From the NCBI GenBank assembly GCA_050014795.1, contig JBEKCQ010000009.1, positions 1-40,184 on the forward strand: a stretch of DNA of 40,184 nt, written 5' to 3'. The notes beneath the pieces were generated by a model. That model was not told where the DNA came from. It saw nothing but the letters and a program-made list of their open reading frames with translations, and made no database searches. A program made the position numbers and the translations under genes. Shown piece by piece: positions 16,427 to 26,080 of the stretch. Every line of letters begins with the position of its first letter. Position 1 is the first letter of the stretch. The stretch is from JALHUF01 sp050014795. GTDB lineage: Bacteria > Acidobacteriota > Terriglobia > UBA7540.

Positions 16427-18838
16427 ATGGCGCAGAAGACCCCACGTCGCTTCCTTCGCGTCCTCCGACGGGTCCTCGCTTGTCTTGCCGTTCTCATCTT
16501 CGCGCTTGTGGCGGTCGGCGCGGCATGGTTTTACTGGCGAATCCACACGTGTTTGCCGCAACTTGACGGCACCGCCCAGGTGCCGGGGCTTAAGGCCCGT
16601 GTGGACGTGTGGCGCGATGCTCGAGGAGTCCCCCATATCCGCGCCCAGTCCGTCGAGGACTTGCTCTTTGCCCAAGCCTACGTGACGGCCCAGGACCGCC
16701 TCTGGCAAATGGATCTGAGCCGCCGCCTGGCTCATGGCGAACTCTCTGAGATTTTCGGCGGGCGGGCGCTAAAACTTGATATCGAAAACCGGACGCTGGG
16801 CTTGCGCCAAGCCAGCGAGCGGGCAGTCGGCACACTGGACGCCAGCTCGCGACAAATGCTCGCCGCCTATACCCAGGGTGTCAACGCGTTCATCTCAACA
16901 CATCAGGATCGCCTGCCCATTGAGTTCCTGATGCTTCGCTACCGACCACGCCCCTGGCAGGAGAAGGACTCCATCGCCGCGGCCCTGAATATGGCGAAGA
17001 CCCTCAATACGTCGTGGCCTGATGAGTTGATGCGCGAGCGCGTGTGCGCCAAGGCCGGCGGCGAACTCTGTGCGGATCTTTTCCCTGACCATTCACCGCT
17101 CGACCGCCCGGTGGCCGTACCCCTCCCCGCGCCGGGTACCTCGCCCAAGCTTGGCCGCACTGCCCCGCCCCGGGATCTGGCTGAGCTTGATCCGATGCTG
17201 GCGGTCCTGACGACCGCTCCGGAAAGCTCGTCCCCCGACCTCGGTAGCAACAACTGGGTAGTGAACGGGACCCACACACAGTCCGGCAAACCGCTCCTCG
17301 CCAACGACCCTCATCTGGGCCACAGCGTACCGAGTGTCTGGTACCTGATCCACCTGAAGGCGCCCGACTTGAATGTCTCGGGCGCCAGCCTTCCCGGTCT
17401 GCCCACGGTCGTCGTCGGCCACAACGAGCGCATCGCCTGGGGCGTAACGAACACCGGCCCAGATGTCCAGGACCTGTACGTGGAGAACTTCAACATCCGC
17501 GACCCGAAGAAATATCTCCACAATGGGCAGTGGGAGGATGCCACGGCAAGAGAAGAGGTTATCAAGGTTCGCGGCGGCCGGGACTACAGCTTCACGGTGA
17601 TGACTACACGCCACGGCCCGGTGATCTCGCGCGACGGCGGTCGCGAGCTTGCTCTCCGCTGGACCGCACTCGAGCCCGGTGGTCTCCGTTTCCCGTTCTT
17701 GAAGATCAATCAGGCACAGAATTGGCAGGACTTCACAACCGCCCTGCGGGATTACGCGGGCCCCATGCAGAACTTCGTTTACGCCGACGCGAACGACAAC
17801 ATCGGGTTCTACGCGGCGGGGTGGGTTCCCATGCGCAAGCAAGGCGACGGCAGCGTTCCCTCGCCCGGCTCGACCGAAGACCACAACTGGACGGGCTACG
17901 TTCCGTTTGAGAGCTTGCCCCACGCCTACAATCCCTCGAGCGGCATCATCGCCACGGCGAACGGCCGCATCGTGCCTGATGGATATCCCTACTTCATAAC
18001 CAATATGTGGGCGGCGCCGTTCCGGACGGCGCGTATCTACGAACTGCTTGAAGGTGGCAACCACTTCACCGTTGCTGACATGTTGCGCATTCAGACCGAT
18101 ATCCGAACGCTCGAGGATTTGTGGCTGGCCCAGCGACTTCTTGCTGCTGCCGCCCAGCATCCACCCCAGGGAGTTGAGGCCCGGTACGCTTTGAGCTTGC
18201 TCGGATCGTGGGACGGCGAAGCGCGCGCCGACTCGGCGGCCGCTTTGGTCTGCCAGCTCACGCGTCGTGCGCTGCGCGAGCGGATCCTTAAACCGAAACT
18301 CGACGCCGATCTTTCCGGCTACGGCTGGGCCATGAGTACCGTCTTCCTGGAAAACGTTCTGACCAACAGCTGGACGCGCTGGCTGCCGCCCGGCGACGCG
18401 AATTTCAACGTTACCCTGATGGCGAGCTTGGAGGAGGGCGTGCGGCGAATCCCGCAACTCGTGGGCAGCCAGGATCACGACGCGTGGCGGTGGGGCAGGA
18501 CCATTCCGCTCACCTTTCACCATCCCCTGGGCGGCCTGCGGTTTCTTGGCCGCTGGCTCAACGTCGGCCCTTTCCCTCAGGCCGGGACCGGCAACACGGT
18601 GAAGCAAACCACCCCTACCCATGGCGTGTCCATGCGCCTGGTGGTGGATTTCGCCGACATCGACAACTCCGTCCAGAATATTACACTCGGCCAGTCGGGC
18701 CAGGTTTTCAGCCCCCATTACCGGGACCAATTTGAGGCCTGGTACAGCGGGCGCAGTTTCCCGATGCTGTTCAGCGATACGGCAGCAGAAAAGGGAACGA
18801 TTCACCGGCTTGTGTTGGAGCCCTTGAGCCAGCCGTAA
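16427..18838 (+). CDS. Penicillin acylase family (S45) N-terminal nucleophile hydrolase
   Basis: An 803-residue Ntn hydrolase exported by an N-terminal hydrophobic segment (about 15-35) behind a basic start. The alpha chain includes VWRDARGVPHIRA and AYVTAQDRLWQMDLSRR, both typical of S45. The autocatalytic cleavage site is before Ser274 in DLGSNNWVV, with the beta-chain motif GKPLLANDPHLG and then NERIAWGVTNTGPDVQDLY. Family members hydrolyse amide bonds of beta-lactams, acyl-homoserine lactones or cyclic lipopeptides, so antibiotic or quorum-signal degradation is possible but not shown. The ATG at 16427 has GGAAG seven bases upstream. It starts a plus-strand run of exported hydrolases and diverges from the SpoIIE-like gene. 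Confidence 0.93.
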   Translation: MAQKTPRRFLRVLRRVLACLAVLIFALVAVGAAWFYWRIHTCLPQLDGTAQVPGLKARVDVWRDARGVPHIRAQSVEDLLFAQAYVTAQDRLWQMDLSRRLAHGELSEIFGGRALKLDIENRTLGLRQASERAVGTLDASSRQMLAAYTQGVNAFISTHQDRLPIEFLMLRYRPRPWQEKDSIAAALNMAKTLNTSWPDELMRERVCAKAGGELCADLFPDHSPLDRPVAVPLPAPGTSPKLGRTAPPRDLAELDPMLAVLTTAPESSSPDLGSNNWVVNGTHTQSGKPLLANDPHLGHSVPSVWYLIHLKAPDLNVSGASLPGLPTVVVGHNERIAWGVTNTGPDVQDLYVENFNIRDPKKYLHNGQWEDATAREEVIKVRGGRDYSFTVMTTRHGPVISRDGGRELALRWTALEPGGLRFPFLKINQAQNWQDFTTALRDYAGPMQNFVYADANDNIGFYAAGWVPMRKQGDGSVPSPGSTEDHNWTGYVPFESLPHAYNPSSGIIATANGRIVPDGYPYFITNMWAAPFRTARIYELLEGGNHFTVADMLRIQTDIRTLEDLWLAQRLLAAAAQHPPQGVEARYALSLLGSWDGEARADSAAALVCQLTRRALRERILKPKLDADLSGYGWAMSTVFLENVLTNSWTRWLPPGDANFNVTLMASLEEGVRRIPQLVGSQDHDAWRWGRTIPLTFHHPLGGLRFLGRWLNVGPFPQAGTGNTVKQTTPTHGVSMRLVVDFADIDNSVQNITLGQSGQVFSPHYRDQFEAWYSGRSFPMLFSDTAAEKGTIHRLVLEPLSQP

Positions 18839-18903
18839 GCTATCGGGCCACGGAAGGCCTGGCGCAGCCCGCTACTCCGCCAGGGGGTGGCACTGAGGTG
18901 AAC

Positions 18904-20673
18904 ATGATGTATTCCAAGCCAAGTTTGCTCGCCCTCTTGGCCTTGAGTCTCCTGGGCGGCGCGCCCTTGGCGGCAGCGCTGGCCCCTGGCAAGGCCCAGC
19001 AAAGCGCTTCTCCGCCCCAAGCAGCAGCCGATCAAGCGTTTGCGAGCCTCGTGGACCGGTACTTCGACGGCCTTTTCCACTTCGACCCGGCGCGCGCCAC
19101 CGAAGCGGGTCTCCACGCGTACGATGCCGAATTGCCTTCCTATTCGCGGCGCGAAATGGAGGCGGAAGTTGCCCGTGCGAAGCAGGCGCTGGCAGAACTG
19201 GGTGGTATTCCGAAAGAATCTCTCGCACGCGAGAACCGTTTTGATGCGCTCTTGCTCGAAAACTCCATCCGTGCTCACTTGCTCGACCTCGAAAACATCC
19301 GGATGTGGGAAAAGGACCCGGACTTCTACAACGGCATCATCAGCCGCGCGCTATTTCTGTTGGTGCAGCGCGATTTTGCTCCTCCCGATAAGCGCTTGAA
19401 GTCTCTGATTGCGCGCGAGCGGCGGGTGCCGGAGGTTCTCCAAAGCGCCCGCACGAATCTCTCGAACCCTCCCCCGGTCTATACAAAGATCGCCACGCTC
19501 CAGGTGGCGTCTGAGGTTCGTTTTCTTCGCGACGATCTGCCCCGGGCCATCGCTGGCGCCCGGGACGCCACCCTCAAGGCGGAGTTTGTGCAGGTCAACC
19601 AGCGCGCCATCGAAGAGTACGAGAAATTCCTGGACTATTTGAGAACCGACCTCGCCTCCCGCTCGAAGGGCAGCTTTGCCATTGGCGCCGAGAACTACCG
19701 GCGAAAGCTGTGGTACGAAGAGATGGTTGACCTCCCGCTGGATCGCCTGCTGCGAATCGGAGAGATGGCTCTCCGCCAGACTCAGGACCACTTCAGAGCG
19801 ACCGCCGCCCTCATCGACTCCGGAAAACCTCCTGCCGCAGTCATGGCCCATCTTTCCCAGGACCATCCTGATGCCGGAGGGCTCATGGCGGAGACTCAAG
19901 CCGGACTTGAGGACCTCCGCAGATTTGTGACATCGCACCGGATCGTGACCATCCCGTCTCCCGAGAATCCTCGGGTCGTCGAGACCCCACCTTTCATGCG
20001 GGCCCTCACATTCGCCTCCATGGATTCTCCCGGGGCGTTCGAGGAAACGTCCACCGAGGCGTTCTACAACGTGACGCTGCCCGAGCGCGACTGGGGCGAA
20101 GCACAGATAGAACAACACCTTCGAGCCTTCAGCCGCGCCGGCATCCGCGTGACCTCAATTCACGAGGTCTTTCCCGGACACTACACTCAATTCCTGTGGG
20201 TGAAACGCGCTCCGACGAAGGTCCGCAAGCTGCTGGGTTCGGATACCAACGCCGAGGGCTGGGCGCACTACACCGAACAGATGATGCTTGAGGAAGGTTA
20301 CGGGGAGGGCGACCCGAAGCTGTTGCTCAGCCAGCTTCACGAGGCACTCTTAAGGCTCTGCCGCTACCTCGTGGGTCTCCGGATGCACACGCGGGGAATG
20401 TCACTCGAAGAAGGAATCGCGTTCTTCGAGCGCGAAGGCTACCAGGAGCGGGTCAATGCCGAGCGCGAGGCGATGCGCGGCACCTCTGACCCAACCTACC
20501 TGGTCTACACCCTGGGAAAGCTCCAACTCCTGAAGTTGCGCGAGGATTATCGCAAGAAGGTCGGCGACCAGTTCAACCTCAAGGAATTCCACGACCGCTT
20601 CCTAGGTTTTGGCTACCCGCCGATCAAACTCATCCGAGAAGAGATGCTGGGCGATGATTCTCCGACCCTTTAA
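18904..20673 (+). CDS. DUF885 family exported metallopeptidase-like protein
   Basis: A 589-residue exported protein with a clear signal peptide (residues 1-26, ending LAAAL/APG). The C-terminal half has the DUF885 signature HEVFPGHYTQ starting at His420 and EGWAHYTEQMMLEEGY further on, which resemble a zinc-binding gluzincin core (His, His and a distal Glu). The function of the family is poorly characterised; peptide or amide hydrolysis is likely. GAGGTG at 18895-18900 serves as ribosome binding site for ATG 18904 or ATG 18907, so the in-frame GTG at 18898 is less likely because it lies inside that site. It is 65 bases after the S45 gene, and its 3' end overlaps the M61 gene. Confidence 0.9.
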   Translation: MMYSKPSLLALLALSLLGGAPLAAALAPGKAQQSASPPQAAADQAFASLVDRYFDGLFHFDPARATEAGLHAYDAELPSYSRREMEAEVARAKQALAELGGIPKESLARENRFDALLLENSIRAHLLDLENIRMWEKDPDFYNGIISRALFLLVQRDFAPPDKRLKSLIARERRVPEVLQSARTNLSNPPPVYTKIATLQVASEVRFLRDDLPRAIAGARDATLKAEFVQVNQRAIEEYEKFLDYLRTDLASRSKGSFAIGAENYRRKLWYEEMVDLPLDRLLRIGEMALRQTQDHFRATAALIDSGKPPAAVMAHLSQDHPDAGGLMAETQAGLEDLRRFVTSHRIVTIPSPENPRVVETPPFMRALTFASMDSPGAFEETSTEAFYNVTLPERDWGEAQIEQHLRAFSRAGIRVTSIHEVFPGHYTQFLWVKRAPTKVRKLLGSDTNAEGWAHYTEQMMLEEGYGEGDPKLLLSQLHEALLRLCRYLVGLRMHTRGMSLEEGIAFFEREGYQERVNAEREAMRGTSDPTYLVYTLGKLQLLKLREDYRKKVGDQFNLKEFHDRFLGFGYPPIKLIREEMLGDDSPTL

Positions 20674-22576
20674 GCCGGGCAAGGGGGCACCACACCGTGC
20701 CCCCACACCGTTTCCTCCCCGAGCGCCGAGGATTTCGTCGCTGGCAGCCACCCTTCTGTTCTTCGCCAGCCTCTCGATCGGAATACAGGACGGTGTTTCA
20801 GCCCCCCTGGAACTTCAATATCGGCTGCGGCTGTGGCGTCCCACCACTCAGCTGGTGGAAGTCCAGATCACGGCCGCCAAGGTTGCTCAGCCAGCGCTTG
20901 ATTTCGTCCTGCCTGCCTGGGCGCCCGGCCGCTACGCGATCTACGATTTCGCCAAGAACGTGCAGGAATTCGAGGCCGTGGGCGCGCAAGGGCAGGCACT
21001 CGCCTGGGCGAAGCTGGACAAACAGACGTGGCGCGTCGCGACGCGCGAGGCTGGAGGCACAGTACGCGTCAGCTACCGGGTCTTTGCCAACGACCTCACG
21101 GGATCGTTTTCGCAATTCGACAGCTCTCACGCCAATCTCAACGGTCCGTCGTTGTTCATGTATGTGGCCGACCACAAGCCGGATCCGCTCACTTTGACTG
21201 TGGATGCGCCCCCGAACTGGAAACTGATCAGCGGCCTCTCCGAGTCCACGGAGCAACGGGCTTTTCAGGTGCCCAACTATGACGTGTTGATTGACTCACC
21301 CATGGAGGTCTCACCGAACTGCTCCCTTGAGCAGTTCAGCGAACGCGGCAAGCCGATCCGCGTTGCGGTACACAGCTATGCAGAGCAGGACAGGAATCTC
21401 TCCGCACTCCTGGATGGGTTGAAGAAGGTCGTCCGGTCCGAAATGACGATGATGCCCGAACCGGATTTCGGGCATTACACGTTCATCTTCCATTTCGCTC
21501 CAGGCCTCCCGCTCGGGGACGGAATGGAGCACCTCAACTCAACCCAGATCGTCGCTCGTGCAGAGCTTTCCGGGCCGGGCCTCGAAGAGGCGCTCGAAAC
21601 TGCCGCGCACGAGTTTTTCCACGTCTGGAATGTCAAGCGACTACGCCCGGTGGGGCTGGGCCCCTTTGACTACACTCGCGAGCAGTACACGCGTTCCCTC
21701 TGGTTCGCCGAGGGCGTGACCAGCTACTACGCTTATCTGCACCTGCTGCGCTCGGGCGTCTGGAGCCGCCAGCAATTCCTCGACCGGCTGGCAGAGGAGA
21801 TCCGCGGCCTGGAATTCGAACCCGGGCGCGCGCTTATGTCGGCAGAAAGTTCCAGCTTCCACGCGTGGTTCTATGACCGCTCGCCCCAAATGCAGGAGAC
21901 CAATTTCGCTAACACCACCATCTCCTATTACAACAAAGGGGCGGTGCTGGGAATGCTCCTGGACGTGGAAATTCGCGCGCGCACGGGAGGACAGAAGTCA
22001 CTCGATGACGTTTTGGTGGCCATGTACCAGAAGTTCTATGGGGCACCCCCTGCCAGCTACTACGGGCCTGGCCGAGGCTACGAGGAGAAGGATATCCTGG
22101 AGGCCGTCAACGCGGTGGCAGGCAGTGATTTCACGCCGTTCTTCGATCGCTATGTGCGCAGCACCGAACCGCTTCCCTACACCCAAACGCTGGGGTTGGC
22201 CGGGCTCGAGCTTCGCATCTCAACGCCCGCGGGCGCTGCCCCAAGCCTCGGCGTGTTGACGCAGCGCGTGGACCGCGGCCTGAGAATCGCCGCCGTACGC
22301 CCAGGCGGGGCTGCCGACCGCGGCGGATTGAGTCGCGACGACATCCTGCTTGCGGTGGACGACCTCTCTCTGGCAGCGGCAGAACTGAAAGAACGCTTGA
22401 GCATCTATCCCCCCGGCGCCGCGGTTCCCTTCACCGTGGAACGGCACGGGCAAGAGGAACGAATTTCCGTGACCCTCGATCCACCCATTGCCGACCAGTA
22501 CTCCATCGAAGTGCGGCCAGAGGCAAACGCTCAACAGGTCAATATCCGCAATCGTTGGCTAGGAAACGAAAGGTGA
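20654..22576 (+). CDS. M61 family (glycyl aminopeptidase-like) exported peptidase with PDZ
   Basis: A 640-residue exported zinc peptidase. The signal region is preceded by an unusually long basic, Pro-rich stretch, with the hydrophobic core at about residues 29-45. The M61 N-terminal beta domain (about 50-230) leads to the catalytic motif HEFFH (319-323) and the downstream Glu353 in FAEGVTSYYA, completing the gluzincin set. A PDZ domain lies near 530-620 (GGAADRGGLSRDDILLAVD). Length and order are those of the family, which cleaves N-terminal glycine or alanine. The ATG at 20654 lies 20 bases inside the end of the DUF885 gene, implying translational coupling; an alternative upstream frame start at 20609 would deepen the overlap and is less likely. 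Confidence 0.9.
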   Translation: MILRPFKPGKGAPHRAPTPFPPRAPRISSLAATLLFFASLSIGIQDGVSAPLELQYRLRLWRPTTQLVEVQITAAKVAQPALDFVLPAWAPGRYAIYDFAKNVQEFEAVGAQGQALAWAKLDKQTWRVATREAGGTVRVSYRVFANDLTGSFSQFDSSHANLNGPSLFMYVADHKPDPLTLTVDAPPNWKLISGLSESTEQRAFQVPNYDVLIDSPMEVSPNCSLEQFSERGKPIRVAVHSYAEQDRNLSALLDGLKKVVRSEMTMMPEPDFGHYTFIFHFAPGLPLGDGMEHLNSTQIVARAELSGPGLEEALETAAHEFFHVWNVKRLRPVGLGPFDYTREQYTRSLWFAEGVTSYYAYLHLLRSGVWSRQQFLDRLAEEIRGLEFEPGRALMSAESSSFHAWFYDRSPQMQETNFANTTISYYNKGAVLGMLLDVEIRARTGGQKSLDDVLVAMYQKFYGAPPASYYGPGRGYEEKDILEAVNAVAGSDFTPFFDRYVRSTEPLPYTQTLGLAGLELRISTPAGAAPSLGVLTQRVDRGLRIAAVRPGGAADRGGLSRDDILLAVDDLSLAAAELKERLSIYPPGAAVPFTVERHGQEERISVTLDPPIADQYSIEVRPEANAQQVNIRNRWLGNER

Positions 22577-22745
22577 GGCGAGTACAGGGGACCGAGGTAA
22601 AAGCCCAGACTGAACGATCGACAGATTCCACACGAGCCTAGAAATCGTCACGCAGAGCAGCCCGCAAAGTCGAGAAATCGGCCCATCCCGCGGCGAACGT
22701 TTCCGCCAAACGCCGCCGGCGTGTTAAACTAGCTAAATCCAAAGC

Positions 22746-24599
22746 ATGCGGGAACCCTTTCTTCTAAGGCTGGAGAAACGCATCCTCGTTTGCGACGGGG
22801 CAATGGGGACCATGCTCTACTCGAAGGGCATGTCCCTGAACCGTTGCTTTGACGAGATGAACCTGACGGCGCCCCAACTCGTCAAGGAAGTCCATCTGGG
22901 ATACGTGAAGGCTGGGGCCGACGTTATCGAAACAAACACGTTCGGGGCCAGTCGCGTTCGCTTGCAGAAATTCGGCTGGGGCGACAAGGTTCGTGAGATC
23001 AATCTGGCCGGCGCCCGCCTGGCACGGGAGGTAGCCGGCGACGACCTGCACGTGGCCGGCTCGGTAGGTCCGCTGGGCCTTCGGCTGGAACCGTTGGGAC
23101 ATACGCCGCTCGATGACGCTCGCCGAGCTTTCCGCGAGCAGATCGAGGCGCTGGCCGAGGGAGGCGTGGACCTCATCATCGTGGAGACCATGGTTGACCT
23201 CCGCGAAGCTCAGCAAGCGTTGCTTGCCGCTCGTGAGGTGAGCGGGCTTCCGGTGGTGGTGCAGATGACCATCCAGGACGATGGCTCAACACCCACGGGA
23301 ACCTCGCCAGAGGATTTCACGCGCCAACTGGACAGCTGGGGTGCAGACCTGATTGGCGTGAACTGCAGCGTCGGGCCGGCCGCAGTGCTCGAGGCGCTGG
23401 AACACATGACCGTCGTGACAAAAAAGAAGCTTTCCGCCCAGCCCAACGCCGGGATGCCACGCACGATCGAGGGCCGCAATATCTACCTATGTTCGCCGGA
23501 ATACATGGCCAGCTACGCCCGACGCTTCATAGAGGTCGGGGCGCGGCTGGTCGGCGGTTGCTGCGGGACCACACCCGACCACATCCGGGCCATCAAGACC
23601 GCGGTGCGATCCTTGAGCCCCCAACAGAGGCGAACGACAGTGGAAGTGGCGGCCCGGCAGGTGCGAGCGGCTGAGCCGATCCCCGTAGAGAAGCGTTCGC
23701 GCCTCGCCGGGAAGCTCGCTCGCGGCGAGTTCCCCATTCTGGTGGAAATCATCCCACCCAAAGGGTCCGACCCCACAAAGGAGGTCGAAGGCGCCCAGTA
23801 CGTGGTCGCGCAGGGTGTAGACGCCGTGAACATCCCGGACGGGATAGGTGCGACCGCGCGGATGAGTGCGCTGACGCTGGCAGCGATACTGCAGCAACGT
23901 GTGGGGGTCGAGGTCCTGCTCCACTATAGCTCCCGGGACCGCAATGTCCTGACCATCCAGTCCGATTTCCTGGGCGCCTATGCGCTGGGCTTGAGGAACA
24001 TTCTGGCCGTCACCCGCGACACCGCCCAGTTTTCGACCGCCCTGGAAGCAGGCGTCTTTGAAGTCGATGCCATTGGATTGGTGAATATCCTGAACAATCT
24101 CAACCGCGGGCTGGATGTAGGAGCCAATCCTCTCGGCACGCAGACGGGCTTCCTGATTGGAGTGGGGCTGAACCCCCATGCCGTGGATCCCGATGAGGAA
24201 CTCCGTCGATTTGGGTACAAGGTGGACGCGGGCGCTAATTTCGCGGTCACGCAGCCCGTGTTCGATGCGAACCAGTTAGCCCGCTTTCTGGAGCGCCTGG
24301 AGGCGGCCGGGACGAAGCGTATTCCCATAGTGGCAAGCCTCTGGCCCTTGACCAGCTATCGCAGCGCCGAGTTCATGAACAACGAGGTGCCTGGGGTCTC
24401 GGTGCCCCGGGCCGTGATGGAGCGGATGCGTAAGGCCGACACGGGCGAGCCAGCGCGCGCCGCGGGCCTCAAGATCGCCCAAGAGACGCTGCTGCAACTC
24501 CGTGGCCTCGTTCAGGGCGTGCAGATCGCGGCGCCCTTCGGCCGTTACGCGATGGCTGTGGAAGTAGCGCAAATCCTCAAAGAAAAGGCTAAAGTGTGA
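22746..24599 (+). CDS. Bifunctional homocysteine S-methyltransferase / 5,10-methylenetetrahydrofolate reductase
   Basis: A 617-residue fusion like Bacillus YitJ. Residues 1-300 form a Pfam S-methyl_trans domain with DGAMGTMLYSKGM at the start and the zinc cysteines Cys207 (VNCSVGP) and Cys272-Cys273 (GGCCGTTPDH). Residues about 330-615 form an MTHFR barrel starting VEIIPPKGSDP, with DGIGATARMS and the SRDRN segment. The usual H(L/T)xxRDRN reads HYSSRDRN. The protein would supply methyl-THF and methylate homocysteine to methionine in the cytoplasm, or couple the two steps. I saw no SAM or cobalamin riboswitch in the 169-base leader (22577-22745). The ATG at 22746 has no strong ribosome binding site but begins exactly at the family N-terminus. 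Confidence 0.93.
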   Translation: MREPFLLRLEKRILVCDGAMGTMLYSKGMSLNRCFDEMNLTAPQLVKEVHLGYVKAGADVIETNTFGASRVRLQKFGWGDKVREINLAGARLAREVAGDDLHVAGSVGPLGLRLEPLGHTPLDDARRAFREQIEALAEGGVDLIIVETMVDLREAQQALLAAREVSGLPVVVQMTIQDDGSTPTGTSPEDFTRQLDSWGADLIGVNCSVGPAAVLEALEHMTVVTKKKLSAQPNAGMPRTIEGRNIYLCSPEYMASYARRFIEVGARLVGGCCGTTPDHIRAIKTAVRSLSPQQRRTTVEVAARQVRAAEPIPVEKRSRLAGKLARGEFPILVEIIPPKGSDPTKEVEGAQYVVAQGVDAVNIPDGIGATARMSALTLAAILQQRVGVEVLLHYSSRDRNVLTIQSDFLGAYALGLRNILAVTRDTAQFSTALEAGVFEVDAIGLVNILNNLNRGLDVGANPLGTQTGFLIGVGLNPHAVDPDEELRRFGYKVDAGANFAVTQPVFDANQLARFLERLEAAGTKRIPIVASLWPLTSYRSAEFMNNEVPGVSVPRAVMERMRKADTGEPARAAGLKIAQETLLQLRGLVQGVQIAAPFGRYAMAVEVAQILKEKAKV

Positions 24600-24656
24600 A
24601 GGATGAAGAGTCGAAGTGTCGGCTTTGGCCCTTCACTCTTTACACTTCAACCTTCA
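24597..24656 (+). repeat. Imperfect inverted repeat between the metH/metF fusion and xseB
   Basis: The arm TGAAGGATGAAGAGT (24597-24611) matches the reverse complement of 24642-24656 at 13 of 15 bases. It starts on the stop codon of the upstream gene and ends eight bases before the xseB ATG. It could be a weak terminator or a translational hairpin. It resembles low-complexity GAAG-rich intergenic repeats. Confidence 0.4.
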
Positions 24657-24663
24657 GGTGCAC

Positions 24664-24924
24664 ATGACCCAACAAACAAAGCCCGGCAAGGCCGAGTCCT
24701 TCGAAAAGAATCTGGAGCGCTTGGATGCCGTCGTTCACCAACTGGAAAACGCCGACCTGCCCCTCGAGAGGGCTCTGCAACTCTACGAGGAGGGGATGAA
24801 GCTCGCCGAGGTATGCCACAAGCAATTGGAAGAGGCCGAAGGGCGGGTCGAAATCCTGATGAAAAAGGCCGGCGGCAAGCTCACGGCAGAAACCTTTGAA
24901 CCGAAGGAGTCGGACCCCGCTTGA
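24664..24924 (+). CDS. xseB: Exodeoxyribonuclease VII small subunit
   Basis: An 86-residue protein matching XseB. It has the two-helix hairpin SFEKNLERLDAVVHQLENADLPLERALQLYEEGMKLAEVCHKQLEEAE followed by GRVEILMKK. It associates with XseA to form the ATP-independent single-strand exonuclease VII. XseA is not in the window. The frame is open upstream to 24616, but the ATG at 24664 gives the canonical length and has CAGGTG just before it. Its TGA overlaps the TTG start of the prenyl synthase gene, the classic xseB-ispA arrangement. Confidence 0.95.
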   Translation: MTQQTKPGKAESFEKNLERLDAVVHQLENADLPLERALQLYEEGMKLAEVCHKQLEEAEGRVEILMKKAGGKLTAETFEPKESDPA

Positions 24925-25823
24925 GCGAGACGCCCCGAGAAACCATTCGGCAATACCTGGAAGCACGCCGGCTCCGCGTGGACCAGGAGCTGGAGAAATT
25001 GCTGCCCGGACCCGAAGAGTACCCGCCCTCTATCCATCAAGCCATGAGGCACTCGGTGTTTGCGGGTGGGAAGCGACTCCGCCCCATTCTTTGCTGGGAA
25101 TCCGGGCAGCTCTTCGGTGGGGACGAGCGGAGTCTCCTGCGTGTCGGCTGCGCGCTGGAACTCATCCACACCTATTCGCTCATTCACGATGACCTGCCGG
25201 CACTCGACAACGACGACCTGCGGCGCGGCAAACCCACTTGCCACCGCGCCTACGGTGAAGCCACGGCTATCCTGGCCGGCGACGCCCTGCTGACCCTGGC
25301 GTTCGAGATCCTTTCCGAGCCCGGCCTGCTCCCCGAGGAGCGAAGCCTGCGGATCATCCATGAGATTTCCCATGCGATCGGCACGCGCGGTGGCATGGTC
25401 GGTGGGCAGGTGGTGGACATAGAGACGACCGGCCACCCAGCCGATGCTTCGACCTTGGAATACATCCATCGCGCCAAGACCGGCGCCTTCATCCGCGCCG
25501 CCGTGCGGAGCGGAGCGCTTTGTGCCCACGCCCCGGACGAAGGCCTCGCTCGCGTCACCACTTATGGCGAGAAGGTGGGCCTGGCATTTCAAATTGCGGA
25601 CGACTTGCTGGACGTCACGGGTTCGAGGGAGCAGCTCGGAAAATCCGTGGGGAAAGACGACCAGCAACACAAGGCAACCTATCCGGCCATCCACGGAGTG
25701 GAGGCCTCACGACGGATCGCTTCTCAGCTGGTCCGGGAGGCGTGCGCGATCCTCGCCCCACACGGGAGCCGCGCCCAGAGGCTCGAGGAAATCGCGCTTT
25801 TCCTGATCGAGAGGAACCATTGA
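24921..25823 (+). CDS. ispA: Polyprenyl (farnesyl/geranylgeranyl) diphosphate synthase
   Basis: A 300-residue trans-prenyltransferase that condenses IPP with allylic diphosphates. The first Asp-rich motif is DDLPALD (Asp90, Asp91, Asp96; DDx4D, the bacterial short-chain type) and the second is DDLLD (Asp227, Asp228, Asp231). GGKRLRPIL binds pyrophosphate. The start is a TTG at 24921 overlapping the xseB stop (TTGA), so translation is probably coupled. Length and position in the xseB-ispA-dxs cluster support farnesyl diphosphate synthase. Geranylgeranyl product length cannot be excluded without modelling residues before the first motif (ALELIHTYSLIH). Confidence 0.93.
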   Translation: MSETPRETIRQYLEARRLRVDQELEKLLPGPEEYPPSIHQAMRHSVFAGGKRLRPILCWESGQLFGGDERSLLRVGCALELIHTYSLIHDDLPALDNDDLRRGKPTCHRAYGEATAILAGDALLTLAFEILSEPGLLPEERSLRIIHEISHAIGTRGGMVGGQVVDIETTGHPADASTLEYIHRAKTGAFIRAAVRSGALCAHAPDEGLARVTTYGEKVGLAFQIADDLLDVTGSREQLGKSVGKDDQQHKATYPAIHGVEASRRIASQLVREACAILAPHGSRAQRLEEIALFLIERNH

Positions 25824-26080
25824 GGGAACTTCAAGCCTCGACTTCAGTTTGCTTTGCGCGGGCGGGGGGAAAAGGTGTAACGGCAAAGAATGCTTCAAGC
25901 CGACCATCCTTTAACTCAACCCCAGCCCTGGCGAGCGGAGGTTCAAAGCAGAGGACAGTCACCGTATGAATCCCGCAGAGGGAGAGCCCGACATCAGTAA
26001 TTGCGGCCGAAAAGCTAGAACTCCGGTCCGGTGTCTATGGGAACAATCCGCAACGAGTAGGACCGGTTGAAGGGGGAGAA

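Noticed and set aside
17093..18805. 570-residue frame antisense to the S45 acylase
   Set aside because: A shadow of the acylase gene; composition is typical of antisense GC-rich frames.
22577..22745. Possible SAM or cobalamin riboswitch before the methionine synthesis gene
   Set aside because: I found no conserved riboswitch core; only a short GC hairpin (CGCCGCCGGCG) is visible.
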